A DNA stretch of 64,000 bases from NCBI RefSeq assembly GCF_038443385.1, contig NZ_CP151726.1:6572001-6636000 (forward strand), read 5' to 3'. The first letter of the stretch is position 1; every line of letters begins with the position of its first letter. This DNA is from Stieleria varia (GTDB lineage Bacteria > Planctomycetota > Planctomycetia > Pirellulales > Pirellulaceae). A program made the translations under genes and the position numbers. The notes beneath the pieces are model-generated. The model saw only the letters and a list, made by a program, of their open reading frames with translations, ran no database searches and had not been told where the DNA came from. Below are positions 26,612 to 39,300 of the stretch, one piece after another.

Positions 26612-29600
26612 ATGGGCGATCCAAAACCGGGATTGATGTGCGAAATCGACCGCCTAGCGAGCGCTTTGGCGGACCTGGATGATCGCGATTCCAACGATGG
26701 TTCATTTGACGAGGATCTTCAAGCCCTGCATAGCCAGATGGGACGCTTTGAGGCATTGCTAGGCGATCAAACGCCAATTATCGACAGCGAAACATACACC
26801 ACTGTGCAGCGGATCATTGGCCAAGTTCAGCAAATTCGGAAGGAGCCGAATACCACGGAAGCCTCACCTCGATTGATCGAAACCCATTCGATTATTCAAC
26901 TGGATGAAACTCTTGATACCGATGAATCGGGCGAGCTAGGCGTCACCCGCAGCTTGGATGGCAGTGTTGATCAAAACAGTGAGTTCGGTTCCTCTGGAGA
27001 AACGATACCGAATCTTGCCGGCTACGAGATGGTCGACCAGTTGGGCCACGGGGGAATGGGTGTCGTTTGGCGTGCGATCCAATTGTCGACCGGCCGCAAC
27101 GTTGCGTTGAAGGTGATGAAGGAGGATCGATTCTCCTCCCCCGCGCATCGCTATCGATTTCAGCGGGAAATCGAATTGGCGTCGATGTTGGAGCATCCCA
27201 ATATCGCCCGAGTCTACGAAGCCGGCGTAAGCGATGGGGTTCGCTATTTTGCGATGGAGTTGGTCGATGGCATGACCCTGGATCGATTCGTCCGGAAACA
27301 GAAACTGCCAAGCGATGATATTCTACGACTGGCGGTTGAAGTCGTTCGTGCAGTTCAAGTTGCTCATCAGCGCGGAGTAATTCATCGCGATCTAAAGCCA
27401 TCAAACATCATGGTTTCGTCGCAAGGGACACCGTATGTACTGGATTTTGGCCTAGCCAAATCGCTGCGAGAGGAATCCCAGGGACTGCACGCGACACAAG
27501 ACGGCGCGATCGCCGGCACGCCCGCGTTCATGTCACCCGAGCAAGCCAGAGGGGACCATGCGAAAGTGGATTCACGTAGCGACGTTTACGCGTTGGGTGT
27601 GATCCTGTACCGCTTGCTGACCGGCGGGAAATCTCCGCATCAAACGATGGGTTCGACATTCGACATGTTGCGTCGAATCATTGAAGAAGACATCCAACGC
27701 CCCAGGATTGCAAATCCAAAAATTGATACCGATGTTGAAGCCATCTTGGTCAAGGCGCTGGCCAAGGATCCAGACGAGCGTTACGGATCTGCGGGAGAAC
27801 TCGCTGATGACATCGATCGCTATCTTGCCGGAGAACCAGTTGAAGCGCGCGTTGCATCGACTGCGTATTATGTCCAAAAATGGGTTCGCAAACACCGAGC
27901 CGCGCTGGCGGTCGCTGCATCGATTAGCGCCACGATCGTGGGACTGTTGGCATTCGGTCTTGTTCGTGAACGAGGACTGCGACGCGAAGCAGAGGTGTCG
28001 CGTGCGACCGCCATCGTTTTGCAGGGCGAAGCGGAAGCGAGTGCCCAAGATGCCATCGTCGCCAAGAAGAATGCCGAGGCGGTTGCCGATTTCCTGGTCA
28101 AGACGCTTCAAAGTCCCGATCCCAACGGGGATGGTAGAAATGTCACGGTTGCCGAACGGTTGGATGATGCGCTTCAAAATCTGGCGACTGCGTTTGCCGA
28201 TGATCCCTTGACGCACGCCAATATGGCATCTGCGATTGGTAGTGCCTATTTCGGACTGGGGCTGTACACCGAAGCAAAGCAATCGCACAAAATCGCCTAC
28301 GATCTGCGTCTCAAAACACTCGGCGAGTTTTCTCAGGGAACGGCCCTTTCCCTGAACGCTCTTGCCATTGCGATTGAAGCCACCGAGCAAACTGACGAGG
28401 GGCTTCGCCTGACTGAGAATGCTTACGAACGCTTTGAGATGGTTTTTGGCCCTAAAGCCTCCAATACTCTGGTCGCTCTGGGGAATCTTGCGATCGCATA
28501 CCGTACGCGGGGTCAACTGCAGAGAGCCATTGCCAATCAAGAAGAGCTTGTTCGCCGTTGGACGGAATTAACTGGCATCGATTCCATCGAAACTCAAAAG
28601 GCAGAGTTAACTTTGGCTGAATCTCTTCGGTTGTCAAAACGCACCAGTGATGCGGTGCAAATAGCTGAAGAGATCGTAGAACTGCGTCGCGCCACGCACG
28701 GCACTGATCATCAATTGACACGAGACAGCGAAAGCTTCCTTGCGGGAGCTTATTTTTCTAATGGTCAACCACTGAAGTCTCGAGACCTGATCTTGGAGTT
28801 TCTTCCCAGCTTTCGTGAGCGATTCGGAGAGGCGCACTCTACCTATCTTGGTTACCGACTCCTGCTTGCAAAGTGTTTGAGCAGCCTCAAAAAATACGAA
28901 GAGGCGAGAGAGGTCGCCCAAGAAACGTATGATATCGCAATGGCTGTCCATGATGGTTCGAGGGTGCAGTTACTTGAATACCCGCGCGTTCTGGCTTCGA
29001 TCATGCGAGGCCAGGGCGAGAAGCAAGAAGCGTTTGACCTACTAGAAAGGTCCTATGAACGCGCGGTCGAAATCGCTGGTGTGTCACACTACTACACGTT
29101 GGCGATCAACCTTGATCTCATACACTTATCACGGGCACTCCAGCGATTTGACGACGCCATCCTATACGCTCAACTCTACCTCGAGGGGTGGAGCGCAGCG
29201 AACGGAGACGCCAACGCAAACACACTTTACGCAAGAAACGTGTTGGTGGCTCAATTGTTGCTTTCAGGTCAGTATGAAGAAGCAGCGATTCACGGTGAGC
29301 AATTGGTCAAGCAGGAAAGGGAGTTTCGGGATCGATATGATGTGAACGTTGCGGCGGCTCAGTCAATGTATGCCAACGCGCTGATGAACACTGGTGGCTA
29401 CGACGAAGCGGAGTCTTTGTTGATTGAGTGCAATCAATGGCGTTCCCAAAACGATCCCGATGGATACGCATATGCCTACTCTCGCTGTCTGCTCGGAATT
29501 GTTCTTTCCAAGCAAAAACGTTTCGAGGAAGCTGAGCCAATGCTCTTAGCTGGCGTGAAAGATCTGCAGGAGGCTCAAGTCGATCGAAACCTGAATATCA

Positions 29601-29749
29601 ACCGCCGCTTGCGAAAATCATTGGCCGGCTTGGTCGCCCATTACGAAGATCGCGGCATGCTGGAGGAAGCCGAAAAATGGAAGGCAAAGTTGGCGGAAGC
29701 CAATGGTTTAGCGATTGAGTGGGGGGAAGCCAACATTTCTTCAGATTAG
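26612..29749 (+). CDS. membrane Ser/Thr protein kinase with C-terminal TPR repeats
   Basis: 1,045 residues. An N-terminal helical/acidic region (1-135) precedes a complete Hanks-type kinase domain (about 138-405): glycine loop G145-G150 (GHGGMG), ATP lysine K167 (VALKV), catalytic HRD with D260, K262 and N265, metal-binding DFG at 278-280, and 'TPAFMSPEQA' at the activation segment. One membrane helix follows at about 431-451 (ALAVAASISATIVGLLAF). The rest (about 490-1030) is predicted outside the cytoplasm and is built of TPR-type helical pairs, several with the 'LGxxHxxT/YEEA' look of kinesin-light-chain TPRs. It should phosphorylate cytoplasmic partners in response to something bound by the TPR part. 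It follows the DUF1559 gene by 20 bases and precedes giant gene 2. A later in-frame ATG at 26636 is an alternative start. Confidence 0.95.
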   Translation: MGDPKPGLMCEIDRLASALADLDDRDSNDGSFDEDLQALHSQMGRFEALLGDQTPIIDSETYTTVQRIIGQVQQIRKEPNTTEASPRLIETHSIIQLDETLDTDESGELGVTRSLDGSVDQNSEFGSSGETIPNLAGYEMVDQLGHGGMGVVWRAIQLSTGRNVALKVMKEDRFSSPAHRYRFQREIELASMLEHPNIARVYEAGVSDGVRYFAMELVDGMTLDRFVRKQKLPSDDILRLAVEVVRAVQVAHQRGVIHRDLKPSNIMVSSQGTPYVLDFGLAKSLREESQGLHATQDGAIAGTPAFMSPEQARGDHAKVDSRSDVYALGVILYRLLTGGKSPHQTMGSTFDMLRRIIEEDIQRPRIANPKIDTDVEAILVKALAKDPDERYGSAGELADDIDRYLAGEPVEARVASTAYYVQKWVRKHRAALAVAASISATIVGLLAFGLVRERGLRREAEVSRATAIVLQGEAEASAQDAIVAKKNAEAVADFLVKTLQSPDPNGDGRNVTVAERLDDALQNLATAFADDPLTHANMASAIGSAYFGLGLYTEAKQSHKIAYDLRLKTLGEFSQGTALSLNALAIAIEATEQTDEGLRLTENAYERFEMVFGPKASNTLVALGNLAIAYRTRGQLQRAIANQEELVRRWTELTGIDSIETQKAELTLAESLRLSKRTSDAVQIAEEIVELRRATHGTDHQLTRDSESFLAGAYFSNGQPLKSRDLILEFLPSFRERFGEAHSTYLGYRLLLAKCLSSLKKYEEAREVAQETYDIAMAVHDGSRVQLLEYPRVLASIMRGQGEKQEAFDLLERSYERAVEIAGVSHYYTLAINLDLIHLSRALQRFDDAILYAQLYLEGWSAANGDANANTLYARNVLVAQLLLSGQYEEAAIHGEQLVKQEREFRDRYDVNVAAAQSMYANALMNTGGYDEAESLLIECNQWRSQNDPDGYAYAYSRCLLGIVLSKQKRFEEAEPMLLAGVKDLQEAQVDRNLNINRRLRKSLAGLVAHYEDRGMLEEAEKWKAKLAEANGLAIEWGEANISSD

Positions 29750-30357
29750 AAACGTGTTCATCGCACGTCAGCATAATCTCGATACGCCTCTGATTGAGTG
29801 TGATTCCATCAGAAAGCAGCAGACTGGCTTGATCTACTGGGGTGCAGGAAAGACATCTCGAAAATTCTGAAGCTTGAGTTTGAACGCGAATTTCTTCATT
29901 TACCGAGCCGAACTGTACAAACGCATCCTGCTTTTCGTCGTTTTCGCGTGGCGCATCGGCGAAAGATAGATAGGGGATCGCGAAGTTCTGCTTTGCAGAG
30001 TGTTCGGCATTCACTTGCAGCTCAATCGATGCGGGTTCTCTGACTATCCCTTCGGCACTAACCACATCGCTCTACTCTTCGATCGCTTGAAACATCCATC
30101 GGCTGGCTGGACAGCGAGACATTGAAACAGCTTTTTCGGAATGGCCGACTCACCGTACCTACCGTCGCCAGACCGTCGAATTGCCCCAATTCCCCTGCTG
30201 TGGCGAGCATATCAACTTGAACGTGACACCATTGAGTTGGATACGGCAGGGGCAGCGTCTTACTTTTTGATCAGCCCTTCGTCGAAACGGAAGCGATTCA
30301 ACTTGGTTGAAGGAACAACCGCTCACAAAGCACCGTACACTTTGAAAGTTCCTCCAC
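29750..30357. other. non-coding region upstream of giant gene 2
   Basis: No supported gene lies in these 608 bases. A minus-strand frame at 29598-30065 overlaps the kinase 3' end antisense and has no family features. A plus-strand frame at 30141-30449 overlaps the giant-gene start out of frame and has low-information composition. The palindromic repeat seen before giant gene 1 is absent. The promoter of giant gene 2 is presumably here. Confidence 0.55.
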
Positions 30358-33300
30358 GTGCGTATTCTTCCCAAGCGTTTTCGCAACAGCAAGCAAAAAA
30401 CCATCTGGCGTGTAAAACAGCGGCGGCGGCAACTTGTCGAGACGCTTGAGCAACGCCAACTCTTGGCGGCAGGGATCAATCCCGTCGTCGTCATTCCAGG
30501 ATTTGCCGGTACGTTTGCTGACGTGGTGCAACTGAGCGGTGATTTAATAGCTGAGCCAGCTTTGTCTGATCGGCTAGACGAATGGTACTCCACCAAGGGC
30601 CTTCCTCCAGACAAGCTCGCGTTGGAGCCACACGGTCAGGTTTATCAGAACATCGTTCAAACGCTAGAGAACGTGGGTTACGTTCCCGGCCAGTCGTTGT
30701 TTGTGACGACGTGGGATTGGAGAGTTCCTGTTGCTCCGGTTGACGGAACCCTGGATGGCTCGCTTTCGGCCACGTATGGCGAGATCACGGATGCGACGTT
30801 TGATACGGGCTTGGATTATTTGGCGTATACGCTGCAGGCAGTCAAAGCTGCCAATCCGACGGCGACTGCTGTTGATTTGATCACGCATAGTACGGGTGGC
30901 TTGATCGCTCGCAGTTATCTGCAGAGTGCGGCGTACGGGCAAAACGATTTGCTGCCCGTTGGCAACTTGGTCATGGCGGGTGTGCCCAACCGTGGCGTGA
31001 CAGAGACGTGGAACCTGTCGCTGGACGACTGGGCAGGATCGGCCGCGTCACGAGCGGCAGCACGATTGGTAGACCAAGCTTACAGTCGGCTGCAAGACAC
31101 GGCGAATTTTCCATTTGGGGTTCTTGGCCCAGATCCAAACTCAACTGCCGATGACATCACGAACACCGCCATCGATAAGCAGGATTTTGCTCAACAGTAT
31201 GTCGGCGCAATGCGGGGGCTGCTGCCCGAGTACGCTGCGGTTGACTTGGATAATAACGGTACGTTGATACAGGTGACTGCGGCTGACGAGACGGGAACTG
31301 GGTTGTTCAACGATCTGTTGATGGATTTGAACTTCAGCGGCAACACGTACATCAACAACACGGTCAGCACATCCGTTGTGTACAGCACAGAAGTCGCTAC
31401 CAAGGATCGGCTGGTCAAGCAAGCGGGGCCGACAGGAACGTTCCTTGACAACGAGATCTTGCCGTTCAGTGAGTTCATCGGACATACGCCTGGACCGGCG
31501 GAGGTTTGGTATCAGGACATCGAGACCACAGCGGGCGGTGACGGAACGGTTCCCTCCATCTCCTCGATCGGGCCGTTTGTTGGCGACTCCAACCCAAAGC
31601 TCAACTTGGTCGAGATCTCGGCTGCATTGGCAACCGGCGGTGGCGATCCCATCGCACACCCCGATCTGGTCATCAACGAGTACTCACAAACACAAATTGT
31701 GAATGCGATCGGTGCGACCGCAGGAATTGGAGACATCGAAACGGGCCTGAAACTCAGCAAGGCTCAAACAGTTGCCCGTGCTCTGGCGCTTGGCATCATC
31801 GATTATGAAGCCTTGTTTCAAGAATTGAAGCTAACGGCCAGCGACATCGTGACCTTCATCAGCCAATTGGGCGAATCGCTTGAATCGCTCGCTGGCAAGC
31901 TGGACGTTCCAGGCGGGATCCCGTTCGTCGATGAAGCGATCACCGCTGTGGCCAGCTTTGCCGACCAAACCACGACGCTTTCCAGGAAACTCTACAACAA
32001 CGCACAGATTGTCGGCGACGGCGACATCACCGCAGTCGACGGGAAACTCTCGGCGGACATGAGTTTCGTGGTGCGTCTTGATAGTGACGATCCGGTGTCG
32101 GTCACCGTCTTGGCATCCAGTACGAACGATAATGCCTCCATCGATGATCTATACGTCGACATCAACGCAGCCTTGGTTGCGGCCGCACTGGACTCGCGAG
32201 TCATCGCCGAACGACCGACCGGCATGGATGCTGACAAGCTATCGATACGAACTGTGGATCCCTCTCAAGCAACGACGATCGATGTCAGCACGCTACAGGT
32301 GACTGGCAAAGGGCCGGCGCCCAGCAGTGGACGATTGGGCGAAGACGCCCATTTGTCATTCATCATCGGCACCAAGAATTTGGACGTGGCGGTTGAAGTG
32401 GACGTTACCGTGACCGCCGAATCCACCGCATCGAATACCCGCTTGAAAGATCTCGTTGTCGATATCAACGCAGCGATGGGAGTCGACATCGGCGATGGTA
32501 CGCTGCTCAATGAGCTGGTCATTGCCACCGTCGTCGGCGAAGGGATCAGATTCGCCGCCGTCGATAGCACGGCCGAGTCGGTCAAGATCAGCGGCGGAGT
32601 GGCGTTGGGGTTTGACTCCTCGCAAGACGTGGACGACAACCCCGCGTCCGGCGAATTGGGTCTTGGCAGCTCCCAGTCTGCGATCGCAGAACTTGCGATC
32701 ACTGGAATCCCCGATCTTGTCGAGCTCCTTAACACGATCATGCCGATCCAAACGACACTCGGGTATGATGATATCAATCATCGAGTGACGTTTAATCTGA
32801 ATCTCGCAGAGACGTACAATGAGTCAATTGATTTGGATTTCTCCGAAGCGATTGATCTCGGTTTTGCGGATTTGAATCTTGCCGGCGGCGCCAATGCGAG
32901 CTTCGAAGTCGCCGCAGGAATCAATTTGACCGTCGGCGTTGACCTGATTCGCGCAGGAGCGGGTGGAACCGTCGATGGCAACACATTGTTGACCTCGCTT
33001 CGAGATAGCGTTGCGTTCAAGGTTGGTGTGACATCGACAAATGTCGCGGACTCAAGTGCCGGCACTCTGACGATCTCAGTGAAGAAGTTTTCGCAAGCCG
33101 CCCAAAATGTGAATGTGACACTCGATGCGGCAACGGTGGGCGACAATTTCACAACCGAAGATTTGGCGTTTGATATCAGCGACGCGTTTGCATCGTTGGG
33201 GCATGCGATTCGCGCTGAAATCAACGATGATGATAAGCTCGTTTTGATTTCCGAAGATGCCGAGATCAATCAGTTGACGATCACATCGTCAGCGTTCGGA

Positions 33301-36300
33301 TTCACGGGGGCTGAAGTCAGTGATCAGGCGGACTTGGTGGTCTCGCTGGCCGATGGCACGACGTATGACATCATTCTTGATGGCGATGAAACACTCGGTG
33401 ATGTGAGGACCAGCATCGAATCGACGGTCGGGGCGGCGAGAGTTGCCGTCACCTTCGTCGGTGATCAGATTCAAATCGAGGACTTGACGACGCAGGTCGA
33501 CGATAACCGACTGATGATTGCTGCGGCGTCAAATTCATTCGGCGCCAGTTCGGCGGGCGCCGGACTGAAGATCCTGGGCAACACCGCATTGGAGGACTCG
33601 ACAGAGACGGACTCGTTTAATGAAAGAACAACGATCCTCGGCGACAACCTCCTGCTGGGGTCGCTCCTGGACCAATTCTTCATTGACACCACAAACAGTT
33701 CTATTTTTGCCAACGCGACGATCGACGCGGCTGACATTGACCTGACCGCATCGGTGGGGCTTTTAGAACTGGGAGTCGTCGATGGTTACTTTGGGGACGC
33801 GGCCCCTCATTCGACAGGATTCTCGATCGCCGCAGGGATTGATCTTCCCGATAACGGCGACGGCGACGGATTACTGCGTTTGAGCGACTTTGGTAGAGAC
33901 GGTTTGAATAGTGCTTTGACAGCCTTGGCACCCACCTTCACCTACGGTGGTACCGCCCAATTCCCACTCAGCATTCCGCTTTTGCCAACCGAGGCACCGA
34001 CGATCACGTTGACGCTGCAGAGTGATCCAAACGATCTGTTGCGTCCCCAATTTGATATCAGCGCTCCCAATGTAAATGACCTGATCGGCGACTTCAAAAA
34101 CCTTTCGCTATCCGATATCGCAGGCATGCTGCGCCAGGTCATCGATTTGCTCCGCGACAGTGAAATTGATGGTTTGAACACGGACATTCCTGTGATCAAC
34201 CAAACACCAAACGAGCTGCTTGGTTTCACCGATGGAATTCTGGCGGTTGCTGACAAACTGCTGGCCGGTCCAGATGTCGAGACCCTGAAAGGCCTCAGTG
34301 ATCGACTGGCAGAACAAATCGACTTCACCAGCGGATCACCCAGTCAGCTTCGGCAACTCAGTGACGCGTTCGCACGAGTCAACCACGCAATCGATCCCGT
34401 ACACACGTACGAGTTGCAGGTCACCGACGGAGCGATGAATGTCTATCGAACCACCATGCTGTCGAGTTCAGCCAACGCGATCGAAATCCAAGCTGCGATC
34501 GACGCCGCGATCGGAGCACCGGGCCAAGTGACCGTGATCGGGAAATCAGGCGGGCCGCTAACGTTCACGTTCAACAATTCGCTTGGCAACGTTTCGCTTT
34601 CGGCGTCCAGTGTGTCAGGTTTGACGACGCAGTTTGAAACCAAAACTCCCGGTGTGACGGGTTCGACCGAGGCAGTGATCGGTGCCGAATTCGTGACGAC
34701 TGCGGGGCTCGCGACTGCCTTGTTGAGTCTCGATTCGACGCTCACAGAGCTAGAGGGCTCTGGAGTCAACGTCACCGCGCTCACTGCGATCGTGGATCAA
34801 ATGTCGGGCAGCGTGATTTCGACAGCCAACTTAAGTGCGTTCCTGACCGAACTCTTGCAATCGGAACTGGGGCTGCCTGTGGCGGTCGTTGTGTCGTTTA
34901 TCGATGCGGACCTGAATGCAACAGGCAATCAAAACACGATCAAGTTGGAATTGGATATCAATCCGACGGTCACGCGAAATGTCGGTTTCGATTTGGCGCT
35001 CGATGACTTTGGGCCGGTGACCGTTGGATCCTCAGGCAACATTGATGTTACCTTCGGCGGCAATATCGATTTGGATTTAGGATTCAATTTCTCGACTTTA
35101 ACGCCTTACGTGTTCGACAGCACGAGTTTTGCACTAACCGCTGCAATCGATTCGGCGCTCGATGTCACCGCGACCATCGGCGGCTTTGAAGCTGGACTGG
35201 ATGGCACCGTGAAGTTGCATCAGGTGGGCGATCCGCTCAGTCCGGCCAGCATCACCGTGTCGATCGATCAGGGGCTGACACCTTCGGATGCCAACACAAT
35301 TGGAGCAATCCCGATCGGACAGTTTTTTAGTGGCGGATTGGCCAACACATTTGATTTCGCAATCGATGGTGAAATCACAGCGGACTTTGACGCTTATTTG
35401 GCGGGTGTGAATATCACCGACGCGATCCAAGTCGACTTTCAGATGGCAGATGCGTTGACGGACGGTGTGCCGACGTTCGACTACGCCAAATTGACCACTG
35501 GCGTGAACGATTACCTGGCCAGCTTGACCGACCTGAGTAGCATGAGCTTGGATCAATTGATCGCAGGGACTCGCACCGTGCTGACGACGATTGAATCGGG
35601 TCTGACATCGGACTTGCTGAGCAATTTGCCTTTGATCGGTGACGGAATCGACATGAGCGCCAGCTTTGTCGGTGAACTGCAGTCGATGGTTGATCAATTC
35701 GAGACGTTGGTCGATTCGTCCGACGATAGCGTCGATGCGTTGGTCGGCGAGATTCAGTCATTGATCTACGACGCACTCGGTCCGCTGGGTGCGAACATGC
35801 TGAAGTTGAATCCGCTGTTTCATGACGATCCGGCACAATCCAATTCCATCGAAGTCGCCGACTATCGTGACGTCGAAGTTTCGATCACCGACTTCGCCAC
35901 CACCGCTCCGGCGGACATGGAATTCTCGGTCAATTTGCAGTTGGCCGGTCGCGACGTGATCGATGCCGACTTTGATTTGGGTTTGGATGCGGTCCTCTTT
36001 GAGTTTGAAACGGCTGGCGGCGTGGAACTTTCGTGGGACTACGACTTCAACTTTGGTTTCGGAATCAATCTCCAGAACGGTTTCTTTTTTCAACTGAACG
36101 AAAACACCAACTTTGATTCGACCGGATTCGACGATGGCACGGGCGGAACGCCAGAGATCACGTTGGGCGCTCAGGTGAACCTGAAACCCGGGACATCGCT
36201 CAAGGGCGAGTTGTTCTTTCTGAATTTGATTGCCGAAAGTAATCCGATTGAAGATTACAACTCCAACGGGGTTCTGGATGCAGATCTGAACGAAGCGGTG

Positions 36301-39300
36301 GACGGGATCGATTACAACCGCGACGGTGACATGAACGACGTGCTTTCCGAATCGGACAGCAACGGTGATGGCCGACTCTCACGCGGAACGGGTTTCAGCG
36401 GTGAGATCTTTATCGACGTCAATAACCCTGACAATGATGTCGACAACCGACTCTCGTTTGGTGAACTGCGTGGATCGGCGCCGCTGTTTACTGCTGGCAT
36501 TCGCACAGAGGCCTTTGTTGATTTGGCATTATCGGCTGACACCGATGCGGGAAGCGATCTACCAAAGCTGAGCACTGACTTGACCGTCGATTGGGGACTC
36601 AGCTACAGCACCAGCGAAGGCCTGGTCAGTGGGACCCCCGAAGTCGCTTTCCATGATGTGTCTTTGGACCTTGGTAGTTTCTTTGAATCGATAGCGGGGC
36701 CGGCGTTTGAAGTCTTTGAACAATACATCGAGCCCGCGCGGCCGGTGATCGACTTTCTACGCTCCGAGGTCCCTGGCTTTAGCGATCTCTCTGTAGAAAC
36801 CGGCGGACCGAGGATCACGTTCCTGGATCTTGGTGCCTATGCAGGCGGACTGGGCGGTCGCGTTGCAGATGCGAAGAAGGTGCTCGACACGATCTCCGGG
36901 ATTCTGGATGCGGTCGATGAGATCAAAGGATTTGCCGGAGCCGATGGAATGGTCATCAATTTTGGTGATTTCCTGCTGACCGGTGGCACGACCAGCGACG
37001 TGACAGGGGAAAGCATCGGCAGCAACCCTACCGCAAACGACGTTTTGACACTGGCCAATGCAGCGAAAGCTGGTTCGGTCACGGTCAGGGCAGCCGGCGT
37101 GGTGCTTGGGGCTACGGACTATCGGGTGGTCCATAGCATGTCTGGTAACACACCAACGACGCTGATCAAGTTTTTGAAGGAGAAGGCTGGGGCGATCACC
37201 ATTGATTATTCACACACCACTGGCAAGATCGACGTTACCGATGCGACCACGCAAGTGACTGTACAGGCTGGGAGTTCGTCGCAAATATCGACCGGTTCCG
37301 GCGGTGGAATTTCAAACGATGTCTTCAGTCAAGTCGACAGCTCGAGCGGGTCATCGAACAACAAGGCCAACACCACGAGCAAACTAAAGAAGCTTAGCCG
37401 GTCGGCCACCAGCGGCGGTCACGGACTCTCTATTCCGATCCTGTCGAATCCGATCAACGCGTTCAAACTATTGACCGGCGAAACGGTCGACTTGATTCAG
37501 TGGGAGATTCCAGAACTCGATCTCAGCCTGCCATTTGAATACAGGTTTGGACCACTCGGCCCCACACCGATCTTTGCCAAGGTAGGTGCGACTCTGGCGG
37601 CCAAGCTCGAGTTTTCGATCGGGTTTGACACACGTGGGATTGCACAAACAGGCAATTTTCTGGACGGACTCTATTTTGGTGACCTTGAAAACGTTTCCAG
37701 CGGAGATGACGTCGATGAAGTCGAATTCAGCTTGACGCTGCGAGCCGGCGCGGGAATCGATCTTGGTCTTGCCAGCGTCTATCTGGTGGGCGGCGTCAAA
37801 GGCGATCTCGCCTTCAATTGGAACGACCTCGACGGAGATGGAAAGCTTTACTTTGATGAGCTGGCAGCTTTGGCCAAGATCAACGCAGTACCCGACCTTT
37901 CCTTTCTAGACGGTCTCCTTACACCAGAGGAGATCGCTAGGATTCGGGAGGAACAATCCGTTCCCGGCATGTGTATCTTTGACACGCATGGCGGATTGAA
38001 TGCGCAGCTTGGTATCGAATGGGACGTCACGCTGGATTCGGGCTACATCTCGATCATCGATGAAAACATCTTTAGCTTCAACTACACTTGCGGAGACAGC
38101 ATTGAGTTAGCGACGCACAATCGGTCGGACAAGACGCTTGTGTTGAACGCGGGACCCAACGCTGCCCAGCGGATGCCCGGCAGTGTTGATGACGATGAGG
38201 TCTTTGGTGTCCGTCAAGTCGATGTCGACGGTGTGCCGTCGATTGCGGTGGATTGGGACTGGGTCATTGATTCTGAAACCACGGCCAAGCTCACTCGATA
38301 TTATCCGGTCTCTGAAGTCGAGGAAATTCGCTTCGATGGCGGTGCAGGAAACGATGTCTTCATTGTGGACTCCAATGTCGACTCTGGCATTTCCATCACG
38401 TTGATCGGCGGTGTCGGCAATGACATTCTGACGGGCCACAATGGCGAGAACATTTTCGTCGGCGGCGCAGGAGATGATAGGATCACAGGCGGTAGCGGCA
38501 ATGACACTTACCTGTTTGAAAACAACTGGGGCAGGGACAAGATCCAGGATGTCGACGGCGATCGTGACGCCTTCGACTTTAGCGCTGTTACAGCAAACTT
38601 GACGGTCACGCTGGGCAGCATCAGTGTTTCAGACGGTGGCTCTGTCAACACCGTCTTTGATCCCAACGGCGCACTGGTAGAAGGCATCGAGTCGATGGTG
38701 GCAGGTATCGGCAACGATACATTGATCTTGAATGAAGCTACTGGTACAGCGCGGCTGTGGACCATTGATTCGGTTGGCGGCGGCAATATCGACGAAGAGT
38801 TCTACTTTCAGCGATTTGAAAACCTGACGGCTGGTTCTCAAAACGATACGTTTGCATTCACAGGCGGCAACGTTGCTGGTCTGATCAGTGGTGGGACCGG
38901 GACCGATGTCCTGAGTTACGCTGCTGCACCCGGTGCCGTCGAGGTCAACCGCCAAACATCCACCGCCACTTCATTGGGCAGCTATGCGGGGATAGAGCAG
39001 GTCATCGGCAGCTCAGCCAGTGACACGTTGACGGGCGCGAATGTAGACGCGACCTGGAACGTGACCGGAGCTGATCAGGGCAACATCGACGGTGCTTTCC
39101 AGTTTCAGCGTTTCGAGAATCTGACCGGTGGCGATGCCGATGATACTTTCGTCGTGTCTGCCACTGGCTCAATCAGCGGCAAACTACGTGGCACGACGAC
39201 TTTGAATCACGTCGATGCGGACAAGCTCGATTTGTCCGCTAAAGAGACGACGTTGACCGCGACGGTTCAAGGCGTCAATCGTGGCTTGGTCTCGGGAGGC

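Noticed and set aside
29598..30065. 155-codon minus-strand frame across the kinase 3' end
   Set aside because: Half of it is antisense to the TPR kinase; the rest has no motif, so I treat it as chance.
30141..30449. 102-codon plus-strand frame before giant gene 2
   Set aside because: Overlaps the leader of giant gene 2 in another frame; the 'CKTAAAATCRDA' end is a frame-shifted reading of the Arg/Gln-rich leader.
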